Counted from the stretch's first letter, positions 37,654 through 47,453 are shown. The stretch: DNA of 64,000 nt from Candidatus Agathobaculum pullistercoris (GCA_019114345.1 DXFS01000010.1:62001-126000); one strand, 5' to 3'. Notes: generated by a model from the sequence alone, not told the origin. A program made the numbers and translations.

Positions 37654-39528
37654 ATGGACTCTCTGCTGACCAAATTCACCTTTACGGATGAGCTGACCGA
37701 TGTCATCGAGCATTGCAAAGGCGTATCCGTGCCGACCAGCAAGGCGGAGCTGTATGATATGGTGTTCGGCCCCGACCATGCGGATGTTTATGATGTTATT
37801 TTTGACGTGCCGGGCAAGGGTCCGGTCAAGGAAGCGGACGTAACCCGCTGCAAAAATGGAGCCTCGGTCAATTTTGTAGAGGACTATATGCGCCGCCGCG
37901 AGCCGGACTGCATGCGCATTGCGGACGACAAGCCGACCGACAAAAAGCGCTTTGTGGACGTTTACGGCTATCCGTTTGCCGATCTCCGCCGCGAGACCAT
38001 GGATTGGTTCAAGACCCAGGAACTGATCCTGATGCCGTTCAATTCGGGCGGCAACATTTATGGCTACGGTTCGATGCTGGTATGCCCCAAGCAGTGCGCG
38101 TTTTTTGCATTTGCGCTGGCGCACCTGCAGGGCTTCGTCAACGCGGAGGAGTGCGAGGGATATAAGCCCCGCGCGATCGTTTACGTTGCGCCCCCGTTCC
38201 GCCATACCCACTTCGAGGGCAAGCAGGTCGTTGTGCACAACCGCCTGGACGACTGCCACGAAGTATTTTCCTATAACCTCTATCCCGGCCCGTCCGCCAA
38301 GAAGGGCGTGTACTCGGTGTTGCTCGACATCGGCGAGCAGGAGGGCTGGGTGACCGCGCACGCTTCCTGCGGCCGTCTGGTGACCCCCTATGAGAACGAA
38401 ATGGTCATCATGCACGAAGGCGCCTCCGGCGGCGGCAAGAGCGAGATGCTGCAGGACATCGCCCGCGATCCCGAGGGTCGCGTACTGCTCTCCACCAATA
38501 CGGTAACCGGCGAGGAAACCTATATTACCATGAGCGCGACCTGCTCGATCGAGCCGGTGTGCGACGACATGGCGACCTGCTACCCGCAGCTGCAGAACCG
38601 TTCGGGCAAGCTTGTGCTCGTGGACGGTGAGGACGGCTGGTTCCTGCGCATGGACGGTGTGACCCACTATGGATGCGACCCGGTATACGAGCGCATTTGT
38701 ACCGAGCCCAAGGAGCCGCTCTGCTTTTTCAACATGGAAGGCCATGCGGGCGCGACCCTGCTGATTTGGGAGCACACGCTGGATTCCAACGGCAAGCCCT
38801 GCTCCAACCCGCGTGCGATCGTGCCGCGTTGGGATATCCCGCATATTGTCAAGGAACCGGTGGAGGTCGATGTGCGTTCGTTCGGCGTGCGCATGCCCCC
38901 CACGACCCGCGAGAACCCGAACTACGGCATTATGGGCATGATGCACATCATCCCGCCCGCGCTTGCCTGGCTGTGGCGTCTGGTTGCGCCGCGCGGGTTT
39001 AACAACCCGTCCATCGTGAGCGGCAATGAGCTCAAGAGCGAGGGCGTGGGTTCCTACTGGCCGTTTGCGACCGGCCAGCGTGTCAAGCAGGCGAACCTGC
39101 TGCTTGACCAGATCATGGACTGCCCGAACACCCGCTATGTGCTCATCCCGAACCAGCACATCGGCGTGTATAAGGTCGGCTTTGCAGCCGAGTGGATCAG
39201 CCGCGAGTACCTCGCCCGCCACGGCGGCGCGCGCATCCGCCGCGAGCATCTCGAGCCCGCACGCTGCCCGCTGCTCGGCTACGCGATGAAGGACATGACC
39301 ATTGACGGCCAGCGCATCCGTTCCAAGTACCTGCGCGTGGATACGCAGGACCGCGTCGGTACAGAGGGCTACGATGCAGGCGCGAAGATCCTGACCGATT
39401 TCTTCCGCAAGGAACTGGCCAAGTTCGACACGCCCGAACTGGATCCGCGCGGCAAGCAGATCATTGATTGCATCCTGAACGGCGGCAAGCTCGAGGATTT
39501 TGAGGCAATTACCCCGACCAATATCTAA
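37654..39528 (+). CDS. DUF4914-like protein with PEPCK-like P-loop
   Basis: 624 aa; MHEGASGGGKSEMLQDIA P-loop-like motif; overall resemblance to the DUF4914 family from memory. Confidence 0.6.
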   Translation: MDSLLTKFTFTDELTDVIEHCKGVSVPTSKAELYDMVFGPDHADVYDVIFDVPGKGPVKEADVTRCKNGASVNFVEDYMRRREPDCMRIADDKPTDKKRFVDVYGYPFADLRRETMDWFKTQELILMPFNSGGNIYGYGSMLVCPKQCAFFAFALAHLQGFVNAEECEGYKPRAIVYVAPPFRHTHFEGKQVVVHNRLDDCHEVFSYNLYPGPSAKKGVYSVLLDIGEQEGWVTAHASCGRLVTPYENEMVIMHEGASGGGKSEMLQDIARDPEGRVLLSTNTVTGEETYITMSATCSIEPVCDDMATCYPQLQNRSGKLVLVDGEDGWFLRMDGVTHYGCDPVYERICTEPKEPLCFFNMEGHAGATLLIWEHTLDSNGKPCSNPRAIVPRWDIPHIVKEPVEVDVRSFGVRMPPTTRENPNYGIMGMMHIIPPALAWLWRLVAPRGFNNPSIVSGNELKSEGVGSYWPFATGQRVKQANLLLDQIMDCPNTRYVLIPNQHIGVYKVGFAAEWISREYLARHGGARIRREHLEPARCPLLGYAMKDMTIDGQRIRSKYLRVDTQDRVGTEGYDAGAKILTDFFRKELAKFDTPELDPRGKQIIDCILNGGKLEDFEAITPTNI

Positions 39529-39534
39529 AACCAA

Positions 39535-39573
39535 AATACAGAACCGCTCCGGAGGGAACCGGAGCGGTTTTTT
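39535..39573 (+). terminator. Intrinsic terminator
   Basis: AACCGCTCCGG-aggga-ACCGGAGCGGTTTTTTT. Confidence 0.85.
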
Positions 39574-39577
39574 TCAT

Positions 39578-40279
39578 TTATTTCATTTCAGCAGGCTGTA
39601 TGCTGACGACGGTCAGCCGGCCGTCCGCAACAGTAAAGCGCACCTCAAACCCGGCGAATGGGAAGCCGTACACACGTCCGGCTTCATTTTGGTAGCCCGG
39701 GCGCGGATCCTGTGCGAGAACAGCCAGCAGCGCTTCCCGCCGGTCTTCGGGCAGGCGGGCAAGAAGCGTGGGCGGGCAGTCCACGGGCAGTGTGCGCTGC
39801 AGCGCCTGATAGGCAAACCCGCCGGCCGCATCCAGGTGCGCGTCCGTATAGGCAAGATAGGGCTTGATGTCCAGAATGGGCGTGCCGTCCATCAGGTCGG
39901 CGCCCAGCACATGCAGCACCGGCCCTTCGGGGGTGTGCAGTTCGGCATGGCCCAGCCGGACGGATGACAGCCCGATCGCGTTCGGCCGGAAGGGCGAGCG
40001 CGTGGCGAACACCCCGACGCGCTTGTTGCCGCCGAGCTTGGGCGGGCGCACAGTGGGCGACCAGCCTTCGCGCTCCGCTTCGGAAAAATGCCAGAGCAGC
40101 CACAGGTGGGAAAAACCCTCGATGCCGCGCAGCGCGTCCGCATTGCGGTATTCCGGCTCGAAAACAATGCGGGCGGGCGCATCTGCCAGTCCGCTCTGGC
40201 GCGGGATGCCGAACTTGGTCGGGAAATCGGTGCGGATGTGTGCAATGATGTGCATGGGGATGGTCTGGGACATGGACAT
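39578..40279 (-). CDS. trmO: tRNA m6t6A37 methyltransferase TrmO (TsaA/UPF0066)
   Basis: GIEGFSHLWLLWHF, GVFATRSPFRPNAIGLSSVRL, DGTPILDIKPYLAY. Confidence 0.93.
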   Translation of the reverse strand: MSMSQTIPMHIIAHIRTDFPTKFGIPRQSGLADAPARIVFEPEYRNADALRGIEGFSHLWLLWHFSEAEREGWSPTVRPPKLGGNKRVGVFATRSPFRPNAIGLSSVRLGHAELHTPEGPVLHVLGADLMDGTPILDIKPYLAYTDAHLDAAGGFAYQALQRTLPVDCPPTLLARLPEDRREALLAVLAQDPRPGYQNEAGRVYGFPFAGFEVRFTVADGRLTVVSIQPAEMK

Positions 40280-40439
40280 GCCTCCTTGGGACGGTTAAAT
40301 GGTCTTGTTCCAGTATAGCATGTCCGGCACGGAGAAGCAATTCCATGCGCTGATTGCCGTCCGGCAGGCAAATCAGGAGCAGAGAGGGCGCATCGGACAA
40401 GGAAAACGGGCGGGGCAAAGGAAGACCGGATACATCGCT

Positions 40440-40482
40440 TTTACAGTTTGTTAATGCATTTTTCGCAAAACAGCGGTATAAT
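40440..40482 (+). promoter_or_regulatory. TCS promoter with two degenerate 11-bp-phased boxes
   Basis: TTTA 40440, TTAA 40451, 20 bp from TTAATG to TATAAT 40477-40482. Confidence 0.4.
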
Positions 40483-40516
40483 GGAAACAGACTACATGGG
40501 AAAGCAGGGGATTGTC

Positions 40517-41197
40517 ATGCCCAAGAAAATATTGATCGTAGAAGACGAAGCCAACATCCGCGAGCTGCTGCGCCTGTACCTCGAGCGCGAGGGCTACACG
40601 GTGATTGAAGCGGAAAACGGCGTGGAAGGCATCAAGCAGTGGAAAAGCGAAAAGCCGGATATGCTCCTGCTCGACGTGATGATGCCGGTCATGGACGGCT
40701 GGACGGTGTGCAAGGAGATCCGCGCGGAAAGCGACGTGCCGATCATCATGTTGACCGCCAAGGGCGAGACGGCGGACCGCGTTTCCGGCTTGGAGATGGG
40801 AGCGGACGACTACATCGTCAAGCCGCTTGAAATGCCTGAAGTCATTGCACGCGTGCGCGCGGTGTTCCGCCGCATGGCGCCGGACGAAACGCCGGAGAAG
40901 CTGTCTTTCGACAATCTGGTGATCGATAAGCAGGCGTATGACCTGGTCATCAAGGGCAAACGCGTGGATGCGCCGCCTAAGGAGATCGAATTGCTGTATT
41001 ACCTTGCCTCCAGCCCCAACCGCGTATTTACCCGCGCGCAGCTGCTGGATGACGTATGGGGGTTCGATTATTTCGGCGATACCCGTACGGTGGATGTACA
41101 TGTCAAGCGTCTGCGCGAAAAGCTGGAGGGCGTGTCGGATAAATGGGAGCTGAAAACCGTCTGGGGCGTTGGCTATAAATTTGAAACCAAGGAGTAA
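40517..41197 (+). CDS. OmpR/PhoB-family response regulator
   Basis: KKILIVEDEANIRELL, LLLDVMMPVMDGW, C-terminal winged helix TRTVDVHVKRLREKLE. Confidence 0.95.
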   Translation: MPKKILIVEDEANIRELLRLYLEREGYTVIEAENGVEGIKQWKSEKPDMLLLDVMMPVMDGWTVCKEIRAESDVPIIMLTAKGETADRVSGLEMGADDYIVKPLEMPEVIARVRAVFRRMAPDETPEKLSFDNLVIDKQAYDLVIKGKRVDAPPKEIELLYYLASSPNRVFTRAQLLDDVWGFDYFGDTRTVDVHVKRLREKLEGVSDKWELKTVWGVGYKFETKE

Positions 41198-41200
41198 GCC

Positions 41201-42658
41201 ATGGGCAGACGCAGCTTTTTCTTTAAAAATTACGTGACCCATCTGGTGCTGATCGTGTGCGCATTTGCAGTAGCAGGCGGTGTGTTTTACTACCAGATGA
41301 GCAACTATGCACTGTCCTCCAAGCAGGCGGAATTGCGCACGACCGTGCAGAGCCTTGCCGAACAGACCAAGCTGATGCAGGGAACGGATTCGGATATCAT
41401 CCGGCAGATTTATATGCTGTCCATCGGCCGTGTGGCCAAAGAGGATATGATCACGGTCTGCGTGACCGATCAGGACGGGATTATCCAGATGGCGGCCGAC
41501 CCGACCGGCACGGTGGTGGAATACAGCCGTCAATATGTGATGCCGGCGGCCGCGATCGAGCAGGTGCGCAGGACGGGCAGCTATGCTGAGGTAGGCCAGT
41601 TGGGTGTTCTGGGCGACAGCTCAAGCTATACGGTCGGCACAGGCGTGGTGGACGACAGCACGGGGGAGCTTTCCGCAATGGTGTTCGTCAACACGCAGGA
41701 TGCGACCGCAGCCGGTACGGTGCGCCATTCGACACAAACGCTGGTCCTGATCCTGCTGGTGACGCTGGCGGCAGCGCTGATTATCTCGTTCATCCTGTCC
41801 CAGCACATGACGCGGCCGCTCAAAGTGATCGCGGCCGCGGCCAAAGCGTTCGCGGCAGGCAATTTTGAGGTGCGCGTGCCGGAGGATAACCACTGCTATG
41901 AGATAGACGAACTGGCGGTATCCTTTAATAACATGGCGCGCGATCTTGACCAGCTGGAAGAGCTGACGCGCGGGTTTATTTCCAACGTCAGCCATGAATT
42001 CAAGACCCCGATGACAACGATCGGCGGTTTTGTCGACGGCATGATCGACGGCACCATCCCTGCCGACCAGCGGGATAAATACCTGCATATTATTGCCGAG
42101 GAGACGCGCCGCCTGTCGCGTATGGTCAACCGCATGCTGGACGCCGCCAAGATCCAGTCAGGCGAACTGATCCTGAACCCCGCGCCGCTCGATTTTTCCG
42201 AAATGACAACGCAGATCCTGCTGTCCTTTGAGCAGAAGATCGAAAAAAAAGAGCTTGCGGTTGAGTGCGACGTGGGCGAGCGCCTGCTTGTAATGGGCGA
42301 CGTCGATCATTTGTACCGCGCCGTGTATAATCTGGTGGATAATGCGGTTAAATTTATTGAACAGGGCGGCCGCCTGTGCCTGCGGGCGCGCAAGGAAGGG
42401 GACTTCTGCGTGTTCTCGGTCAGCAATACAGGAGCCGGGATTTCAGCGGAGGATTTGCCGCATATCTTTGACCGGTTCTATAAGGCGGACCGCTCGCGTT
42501 CCATGGATAAGACGGGCGCAGGATTGGGACTGTATATTGTCAAAAATATTATCAACCTGCATGGCGGCGAGATATCCGTCCGTTCGGATGGCGGTGAGAC
42601 CGAGTTTGAACTGACGCTGCCGCTGGCTCCCGCGCAGCTGCCGAGCAGCAAGCAGTGA
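41201..42658 (+). CDS. Sensor histidine kinase (extracytoplasmic sensor, HAMP, HisKA, HATPase)
   Basis: FISNVSHEFKTPMTTIGGFVDGMIDG, NLVDNAVKF, DRSRSMDKTGAGLGLYIVKNI. Confidence 0.95.
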   Translation: MGRRSFFFKNYVTHLVLIVCAFAVAGGVFYYQMSNYALSSKQAELRTTVQSLAEQTKLMQGTDSDIIRQIYMLSIGRVAKEDMITVCVTDQDGIIQMAADPTGTVVEYSRQYVMPAAAIEQVRRTGSYAEVGQLGVLGDSSSYTVGTGVVDDSTGELSAMVFVNTQDATAAGTVRHSTQTLVLILLVTLAAALIISFILSQHMTRPLKVIAAAAKAFAAGNFEVRVPEDNHCYEIDELAVSFNNMARDLDQLEELTRGFISNVSHEFKTPMTTIGGFVDGMIDGTIPADQRDKYLHIIAEETRRLSRMVNRMLDAAKIQSGELILNPAPLDFSEMTTQILLSFEQKIEKKELAVECDVGERLLVMGDVDHLYRAVYNLVDNAVKFIEQGGRLCLRARKEGDFCVFSVSNTGAGISAEDLPHIFDRFYKADRSRSMDKTGAGLGLYIVKNIINLHGGEISVRSDGGETEFELTLPLAPAQLPSSKQ

Positions 42659-42681
42659 GCCTTACGGACAGGACAGAATAA

Positions 42682-42709
42682 AGCGCCGCCTGCGGGCGGC
42701 GCTTTAAAC
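42682..42709 (+). terminator. Terminator after the TCS
   Basis: AAAGCGCCGCC-tgc-GGGCGGCGCTTTA. Confidence 0.8.
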
Positions 42710-42729
42710 ATTGAGAGAAAATCCATCTG

Positions 42730-42783
42730 TTCAAAAAATATTCATATTGTTTTCAACAAACCGCCACAATGGCGCACTAAAAT
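42730..42783 (+). promoter_or_regulatory. htrA promoter: 3 x TTCA at 11-bp phasing + TAAAAT, same geometry as the sRNA promoters
   Basis: TTCA at 42730, 42741, 42752; TAAAAT 42778-42783; 20 bp from TTCAAC to -10. Confidence 0.85.
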
Positions 42784-42814
42784 GAAACCATAAACGATAG
42801 GGAGGTCAAGTGTC

Positions 42815-44347
42815 ATGGACGAATTCAATAATAACTATACGCCCGCACCGCGCGGCGATGATAATAGTATGGATACGCAGCCGCAGCAGGCGGAGGCGCA
42901 GAACATGCAGCCTGGACAGGATGCACAGACGGCACAGGAGCCGCAGACGCAGTATACGCGGTCGGAACCGACGGAACAGGAGCCGCAGGCCGCGCCGCAA
43001 TACGAAGAGCCGCGTACGCCGTACCAAACACCGGTGCAGCATCCGGATTATCAGCCGCCGCACGCGGATCAGACTTATTACTCCGCGCCGCAGCCGCAGC
43101 AGGATTTCGCCGGCGGACCGCAGCCGCCTAAAAAGAAGGGGCACGGAAAAGCCATCGTTATCGGACTCTGCAGCGTGGCGGCGGCATGCCTGCTGTTTGC
43201 GGGCGGAGCGGTCATTGGGCATGTGGTATCCGGCGGCAACGGCGGATCGGCCGCAGCCAGTGCGGATAGCGGATCCGACAGCCTGCCGACGGTACAGATC
43301 AGCGACACGCCGGAGCTCGATCCGGACAACTACGATGTCGTCAACGGGCTGGCAGGCGAGGAGATTTACAAAAAGGTAAGCCCGGCTGTTGTATCTGTGA
43401 TTGCAACGCTGTCCAATGGCACAGGCAGCGGCTCAGGCGTGATTATGAGCGCGGACGGCTACATTATCACCAATGACCATGTAGTAGCGGATGCGCAGAG
43501 CGTTTCGGTCCAGCTTAGCGACGGCACTCAGATGGACGCGCAGATCATCGGCACGGATGAGCAGACCGATCTGGCGGTCATCAAGGTCGAGCCGGAGAGC
43601 GAGCTTACGCCGGCTGAGTTCGGCAACTCGGATGACCTGCAGCCTGGTGAATATGCATATGCGATCGGCTCGCCCGGCGGCGTGCAGTTCGCAAATACGA
43701 TTACGGGCGGCCGGATTTCCGCCATTAACCGCGACGTAACGATCAACGACCGTGTGATGACCCTGATTCAGACAGACGCGTCCATCAACCCGGGCAACTC
43801 GGGCGGCGCATTGATCAACAAGTACGGCCAGGTGGTCGGTATCACGTCAGCGAAGCTGTCCAGCAGTGCATTTAGTGATACCACGATCGAGGGCATGGGT
43901 TTTGCGATCCCGATCAACACCGCTAAGGATATCGTTGACGAACTGATTGCCAACGGTTATGTGACAGGCCGTCCTTCCATCGGCATTACGGGCCGCAACG
44001 TCGAGTCGGCTGACGGCAGCATTTCGGGCGTACAGGTCTATTCGATTGACTCGCGCGCTTCTGCGGGCAGCGAAGGCCTGCAGGTCGGCGATGTGATCAC
44101 GGCGGTTGACGGAACCCCGACCCCGACGATGGACGAAGTGAACAGCGTCAAGGAAGATAAGCAGGCAGGCGACAAGATTACCCTGACCGTATACCGGATT
44201 TCGACTGGCCAGATGCTTAACATCACCGTCACGTTGATGGATGCGCATGATCTGGAAGGCGATGATCCGGCGGCGGAGAGCAGCCAGAGCACACAGGACA
44301 ACAGCAGCGGCGGCTATCAGGATACCTTCCCGTTCTTTGGCTGGTAA
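42815..44347 (+). CDS. htrA: HtrA/DegP-like S1C serine protease with PDZ domain
   Basis: TNDHVVADAQ, DLAVIKVE, SINPGNSGGALIN, PDZ region; Pro/Gln-rich cytoplasmic N-terminus plus TM. Confidence 0.96.
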   Translation: MDEFNNNYTPAPRGDDNSMDTQPQQAEAQNMQPGQDAQTAQEPQTQYTRSEPTEQEPQAAPQYEEPRTPYQTPVQHPDYQPPHADQTYYSAPQPQQDFAGGPQPPKKKGHGKAIVIGLCSVAAACLLFAGGAVIGHVVSGGNGGSAAASADSGSDSLPTVQISDTPELDPDNYDVVNGLAGEEIYKKVSPAVVSVIATLSNGTGSGSGVIMSADGYIITNDHVVADAQSVSVQLSDGTQMDAQIIGTDEQTDLAVIKVEPESELTPAEFGNSDDLQPGEYAYAIGSPGGVQFANTITGGRISAINRDVTINDRVMTLIQTDASINPGNSGGALINKYGQVVGITSAKLSSSAFSDTTIEGMGFAIPINTAKDIVDELIANGYVTGRPSIGITGRNVESADGSISGVQVYSIDSRASAGSEGLQVGDVITAVDGTPTPTMDEVNSVKEDKQAGDKITLTVYRISTGQMLNITVTLMDAHDLEGDDPAAESSQSTQDNSSGGYQDTFPFFGW

Positions 44348-44362
44348 AACAAAAGAACAGCT

Positions 44363-44402
44363 GGCAAAAGGCAGGCTTTCCAAGCGGAAAGCCTGCCTTT
44401 TT
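44363..44402. terminator. Bidirectional terminator htrA/lexA
   Basis: AAAGGCAGGCTTTCC-aagc-GGAAAGCCTGCCTTTTT. Confidence 0.85.
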
Positions 44403-44415
44403 CAGAGGATGCATC

Positions 44416-45006
44416 TTAATATTCACGGTAGAGCGCTTTGACAATGCCGAGGATCTGGCAGCCTGTGCCGTCAATCGGGGGATAGGCGGGATTTTCCGGC
44501 ATGAGCCAAACCCCGTCCGGCGTGACGTTCAGCGTTTTACAGGTCGCCTCATCCTCGAGCAGCGCAATGACAATATCCCCGTTGCGCGCCTGCGCATCCT
44601 GCCGGACGATAACCAGATCGCCGTCCAGGATGCCTGCGCCGGTCATGGAGTCACCGCGGATACGCAAGGCATAATACTCGCCGCCGTTGGCGGCCGGCGC
44701 AAAAGGCACATAGCCCACATGCTCTTCCACTGCGAGGATCGGCATGCCGGCGGTGACCCGGCCGAGGATCGGCACGCGCGGTACCATGGAGGGACCCTGA
44801 ACCGGCGTGAGTGCGCGGGACTTGTGCTCGGTCGGCTCGAGATAGCCGGCTTCCTGCAGCTTTTTCAGATGGGCATGCACGGTTGAAGGAGAGCGGAGCC
44901 CCATTTCTGCGCCAATTTCACGTACGGAGGGCGGATAGCCGTGTTCCAGGGAAAACTCATTGATATAATCGAGAATCCGTTGCTGTTTCGCGGAAATTTT
45001 TTTCAT
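44416..45006 (-). CDS. lexA: LexA repressor
   Basis: MKKISAKQQRILDYINEF..GYPPSVREIG; GDSMTGAGILDGD; autocleavage/peptidase S24. Confidence 0.96.
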   Translation of the reverse strand: MKKISAKQQRILDYINEFSLEHGYPPSVREIGAEMGLRSPSTVHAHLKKLQEAGYLEPTEHKSRALTPVQGPSMVPRVPILGRVTAGMPILAVEEHVGYVPFAPAANGGEYYALRIRGDSMTGAGILDGDLVIVRQDAQARNGDIVIALLEDEATCKTLNVTPDGVWLMPENPAYPPIDGTGCQILGIVKALYREY

Positions 45007-45034
45007 GAGTGATGCGCTCCTTGCCTATGGGTAA

Positions 45035-45046
45035 GAACATGCGTTC
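45035..45046. promoter_or_regulatory. LexA (Cheo-type) operator upstream of lexA
   Basis: GAAC-ATGC-GTTC. Confidence 0.85.
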
Positions 45047-45277
45047 GTATTTTCTCTATTATACCCTGTTTTGCGCAAAAAGGCAAACATTTGTTTGTGA
45101 AATAATTGAAGCCTGCAAAAAAGCCGGGAAAGAAATGGATTATCCTGTTATAAACGTGAAAATATGCAAATCATACGCAAAAAAATCTGCACTTTACTTG
45201 TATTTGGCATGGATTTGTTATATCATATAATCAATTGGAAAACGCAATACTGCAAAACGTCACAGGGAGGTTTTTCT

Positions 45278-45628
45278 ATGACGATCAAAACCGAACTCGG
45301 TTATATCGAGATCACAAACGAGGTGATGGCCGGCATAGCAGGCTATGCGGCGTCTTCCTGCTTTGGGGTAAAGGGTATGACCATCCGTTCCATGTCGGAC
45401 GGGCTGGCACACCTGCTGGGCCGGGAGAACCAGTCGCGCGGTGTCAGGGTATCCGAAGCGCCGGACGGCGGCGTGAATATCGACCTGCACATTGCGGTTG
45501 AGCATGGCGTTAATATTGCAACCGTCTGCCGCTCGATCATCAGCGAGGTGCGTTATCATGTTGAGCGCCTGACCGGCGTAGACGTGAAGAACGTGGATGT
45601 TTATGTGGAGAGCATAAAAGCAGACTAA
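45278..45628 (+). CDS. Asp23/Gls24 family envelope stress protein (YloU-like)
   Basis: LGYIEITNEVMAGIAGYAASSCFGVKGM. Confidence 0.92.
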   Translation: MTIKTELGYIEITNEVMAGIAGYAASSCFGVKGMTIRSMSDGLAHLLGRENQSRGVRVSEAPDGGVNIDLHIAVEHGVNIATVCRSIISEVRYHVERLTGVDVKNVDVYVESIKAD

Positions 45629-45783
45629 AAGCATCCGGAGGGCTTCAGCCTGCGGATCGCCGGAGCGGGGCATCAGAATTCCGGGCGGAGTTCGGACTTT
45701 TGAGGAGAAACCGTGTGCCGGTTTTTCGTTTGATACGTGCCGGAGGCGTGATGGCTCAAAACAAGAGATAGGGAGAATTGCAA

Positions 45784-47433
45784 ATGGCAGAACAGAAAAT
45801 AAACGGCGCGCTGTTCCGGTCCATGGTGACCGAGGGCGCGCTCGCCATTGCCGAGAAAAAGGAACAGATCAATGAACTGAACGTGTTCCCGGTGCCGGAT
45901 GGCGATACCGGCACCAATATGTCCATGACCATGGCTGCAGCCATGACCGAGCTGGAGAAGCTTGCCGAGCCGACGCTTGCCAAAGCGGCGGATACGGCAG
46001 CTGCCGCGTTGCTGCGCGGCGCGCGCGGCAACTCAGGCGTCATCCTGTCGCTGCTGTTCCGCGGTATGGCCAGAAAGCTGCATGAGGAGCAGGAAGCGGG
46101 CGGCTGCGAGCTGGCGCTGGCGCTGCGCGAAGGCGTGGAGACTGCCTATAAGGCGGTGATGAAGCCCGCAGAGGGAACCATACTGACCGTATCGCGCGTA
46201 GCTGCACAGCATGCCGTTGAGGCATGCCAAGCAGAACCGGAACTATCCGCGGAGCAGGTGCTGGAAAAGATCCTGGAGTGCGGCCGGGTCGCGCTGGAGG
46301 AGACCATACACCAGAACCCCGTGCTGGAAAAAGCGGGCGTGGTAGATGCGGGCGGCTTTGGATTCCTGACCATATTGGAGGGCATGCAGGACGCGCTGCG
46401 CGGCATCCACAAGGAGCGTAAGATAGCGGAACCGGCGGTGAGTACGGCGGCGGACTTCGGCGCAATCGCGGACGAGGATATCACCTTCACCTACTGCACG
46501 GAGTTTATCGCCGCACGCAAGGACAAGGCGCGCAATGTCGGCCGCCTGCGCGCGATCCTGAACGATATCGGCGACTCACTGGTTGTGGTCGAGGATGACG
46601 ACATCGTCAAGGTGCATGTGCATACCGACCAGCCCAACAAGGCGCTGGAAGAAGGGCTTAAATTCGGCCCTCTCCTCACGGTCAAGATCGAGAACATGCG
46701 CGAGCAGCATACCGCCAAGGTGATCGAGGGTACAGCGGACGCGCCGCGTGAGCGCGTGATCGTGCCGGCAAAGAAGAAATTCGGCTATGTGTCGGTCGCT
46801 GCGGGCGAAGGGCTCAAGGCACTGTTTACCGACCTTGGGGCGGATGCTGTCGTGCAGGGCGGGCAGACCATGAACCCGTCTACGGACGACATTGTGCGCG
46901 CAGTGGACGCAGTCCCTGCGGAGATCGTATTCGTGCTGCCGAATAACAAGAACATCATCATGGCGGCTGAGCAGGCCGTGCACCTGTCCGAGGAGAAAAA
47001 GATTGTGGTCGTGCCGACGCGGACCATCCCGCAGGGGATTTCCGCCCTGCTTGCGGTCGATCCGGACTGCGAAGATGAGGCGGCGCTTGCGCAGGCGATG
47101 CGCGACGCAGCGCACCACGTCCGCAGCGGACAGGTGACCTATGCGGCGCGGGACAGCGAGTTCGACGGCAAGAAGATCAAAGAGGGCGAGTACCTTTCGC
47201 TTTCCGAGGGCAGGCTGTGCGCAAGCGGGCGCGAGAGCTCGGTGCTCAAAAAGCTGGTGCGCGAGATGGTGACCGATGAGAGCGCATTCGCGACCGTTAT
47301 CTACGGCGAGGGCGTGAGCGAGGAACAGGCAGCTGAGGTCGAAGCCCTGCTGCATAAGGAAAACAAGGATATGGAGATCTCGGTCATCAACGGCGGGCAG
47401 CCGGTGTACTATTATATCCTGTCCGTGGAATAA
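45784..47433 (+). CDS. fakA: DAK2 domain fatty acid kinase catalytic-subunit-like protein (YloV/FakA)
   Basis: INELNVFPVPDGDTGTNMSMTM, GARGNSGVILSLLFRG; next to asp23. Confidence 0.9.
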   Translation: MAEQKINGALFRSMVTEGALAIAEKKEQINELNVFPVPDGDTGTNMSMTMAAAMTELEKLAEPTLAKAADTAAAALLRGARGNSGVILSLLFRGMARKLHEEQEAGGCELALALREGVETAYKAVMKPAEGTILTVSRVAAQHAVEACQAEPELSAEQVLEKILECGRVALEETIHQNPVLEKAGVVDAGGFGFLTILEGMQDALRGIHKERKIAEPAVSTAADFGAIADEDITFTYCTEFIAARKDKARNVGRLRAILNDIGDSLVVVEDDDIVKVHVHTDQPNKALEEGLKFGPLLTVKIENMREQHTAKVIEGTADAPRERVIVPAKKKFGYVSVAAGEGLKALFTDLGADAVVQGGQTMNPSTDDIVRAVDAVPAEIVFVLPNNKNIIMAAEQAVHLSEEKKIVVVPTRTIPQGISALLAVDPDCEDEAALAQAMRDAAHHVRSGQVTYAARDSEFDGKKIKEGEYLSLSEGRLCASGRESSVLKKLVREMVTDESAFATVIYGEGVSEEQAAEVEALLHKENKDMEISVINGGQPVYYYILSVE

Positions 47434-47453
47434 AAAACGCCCGCCCCGATGCC

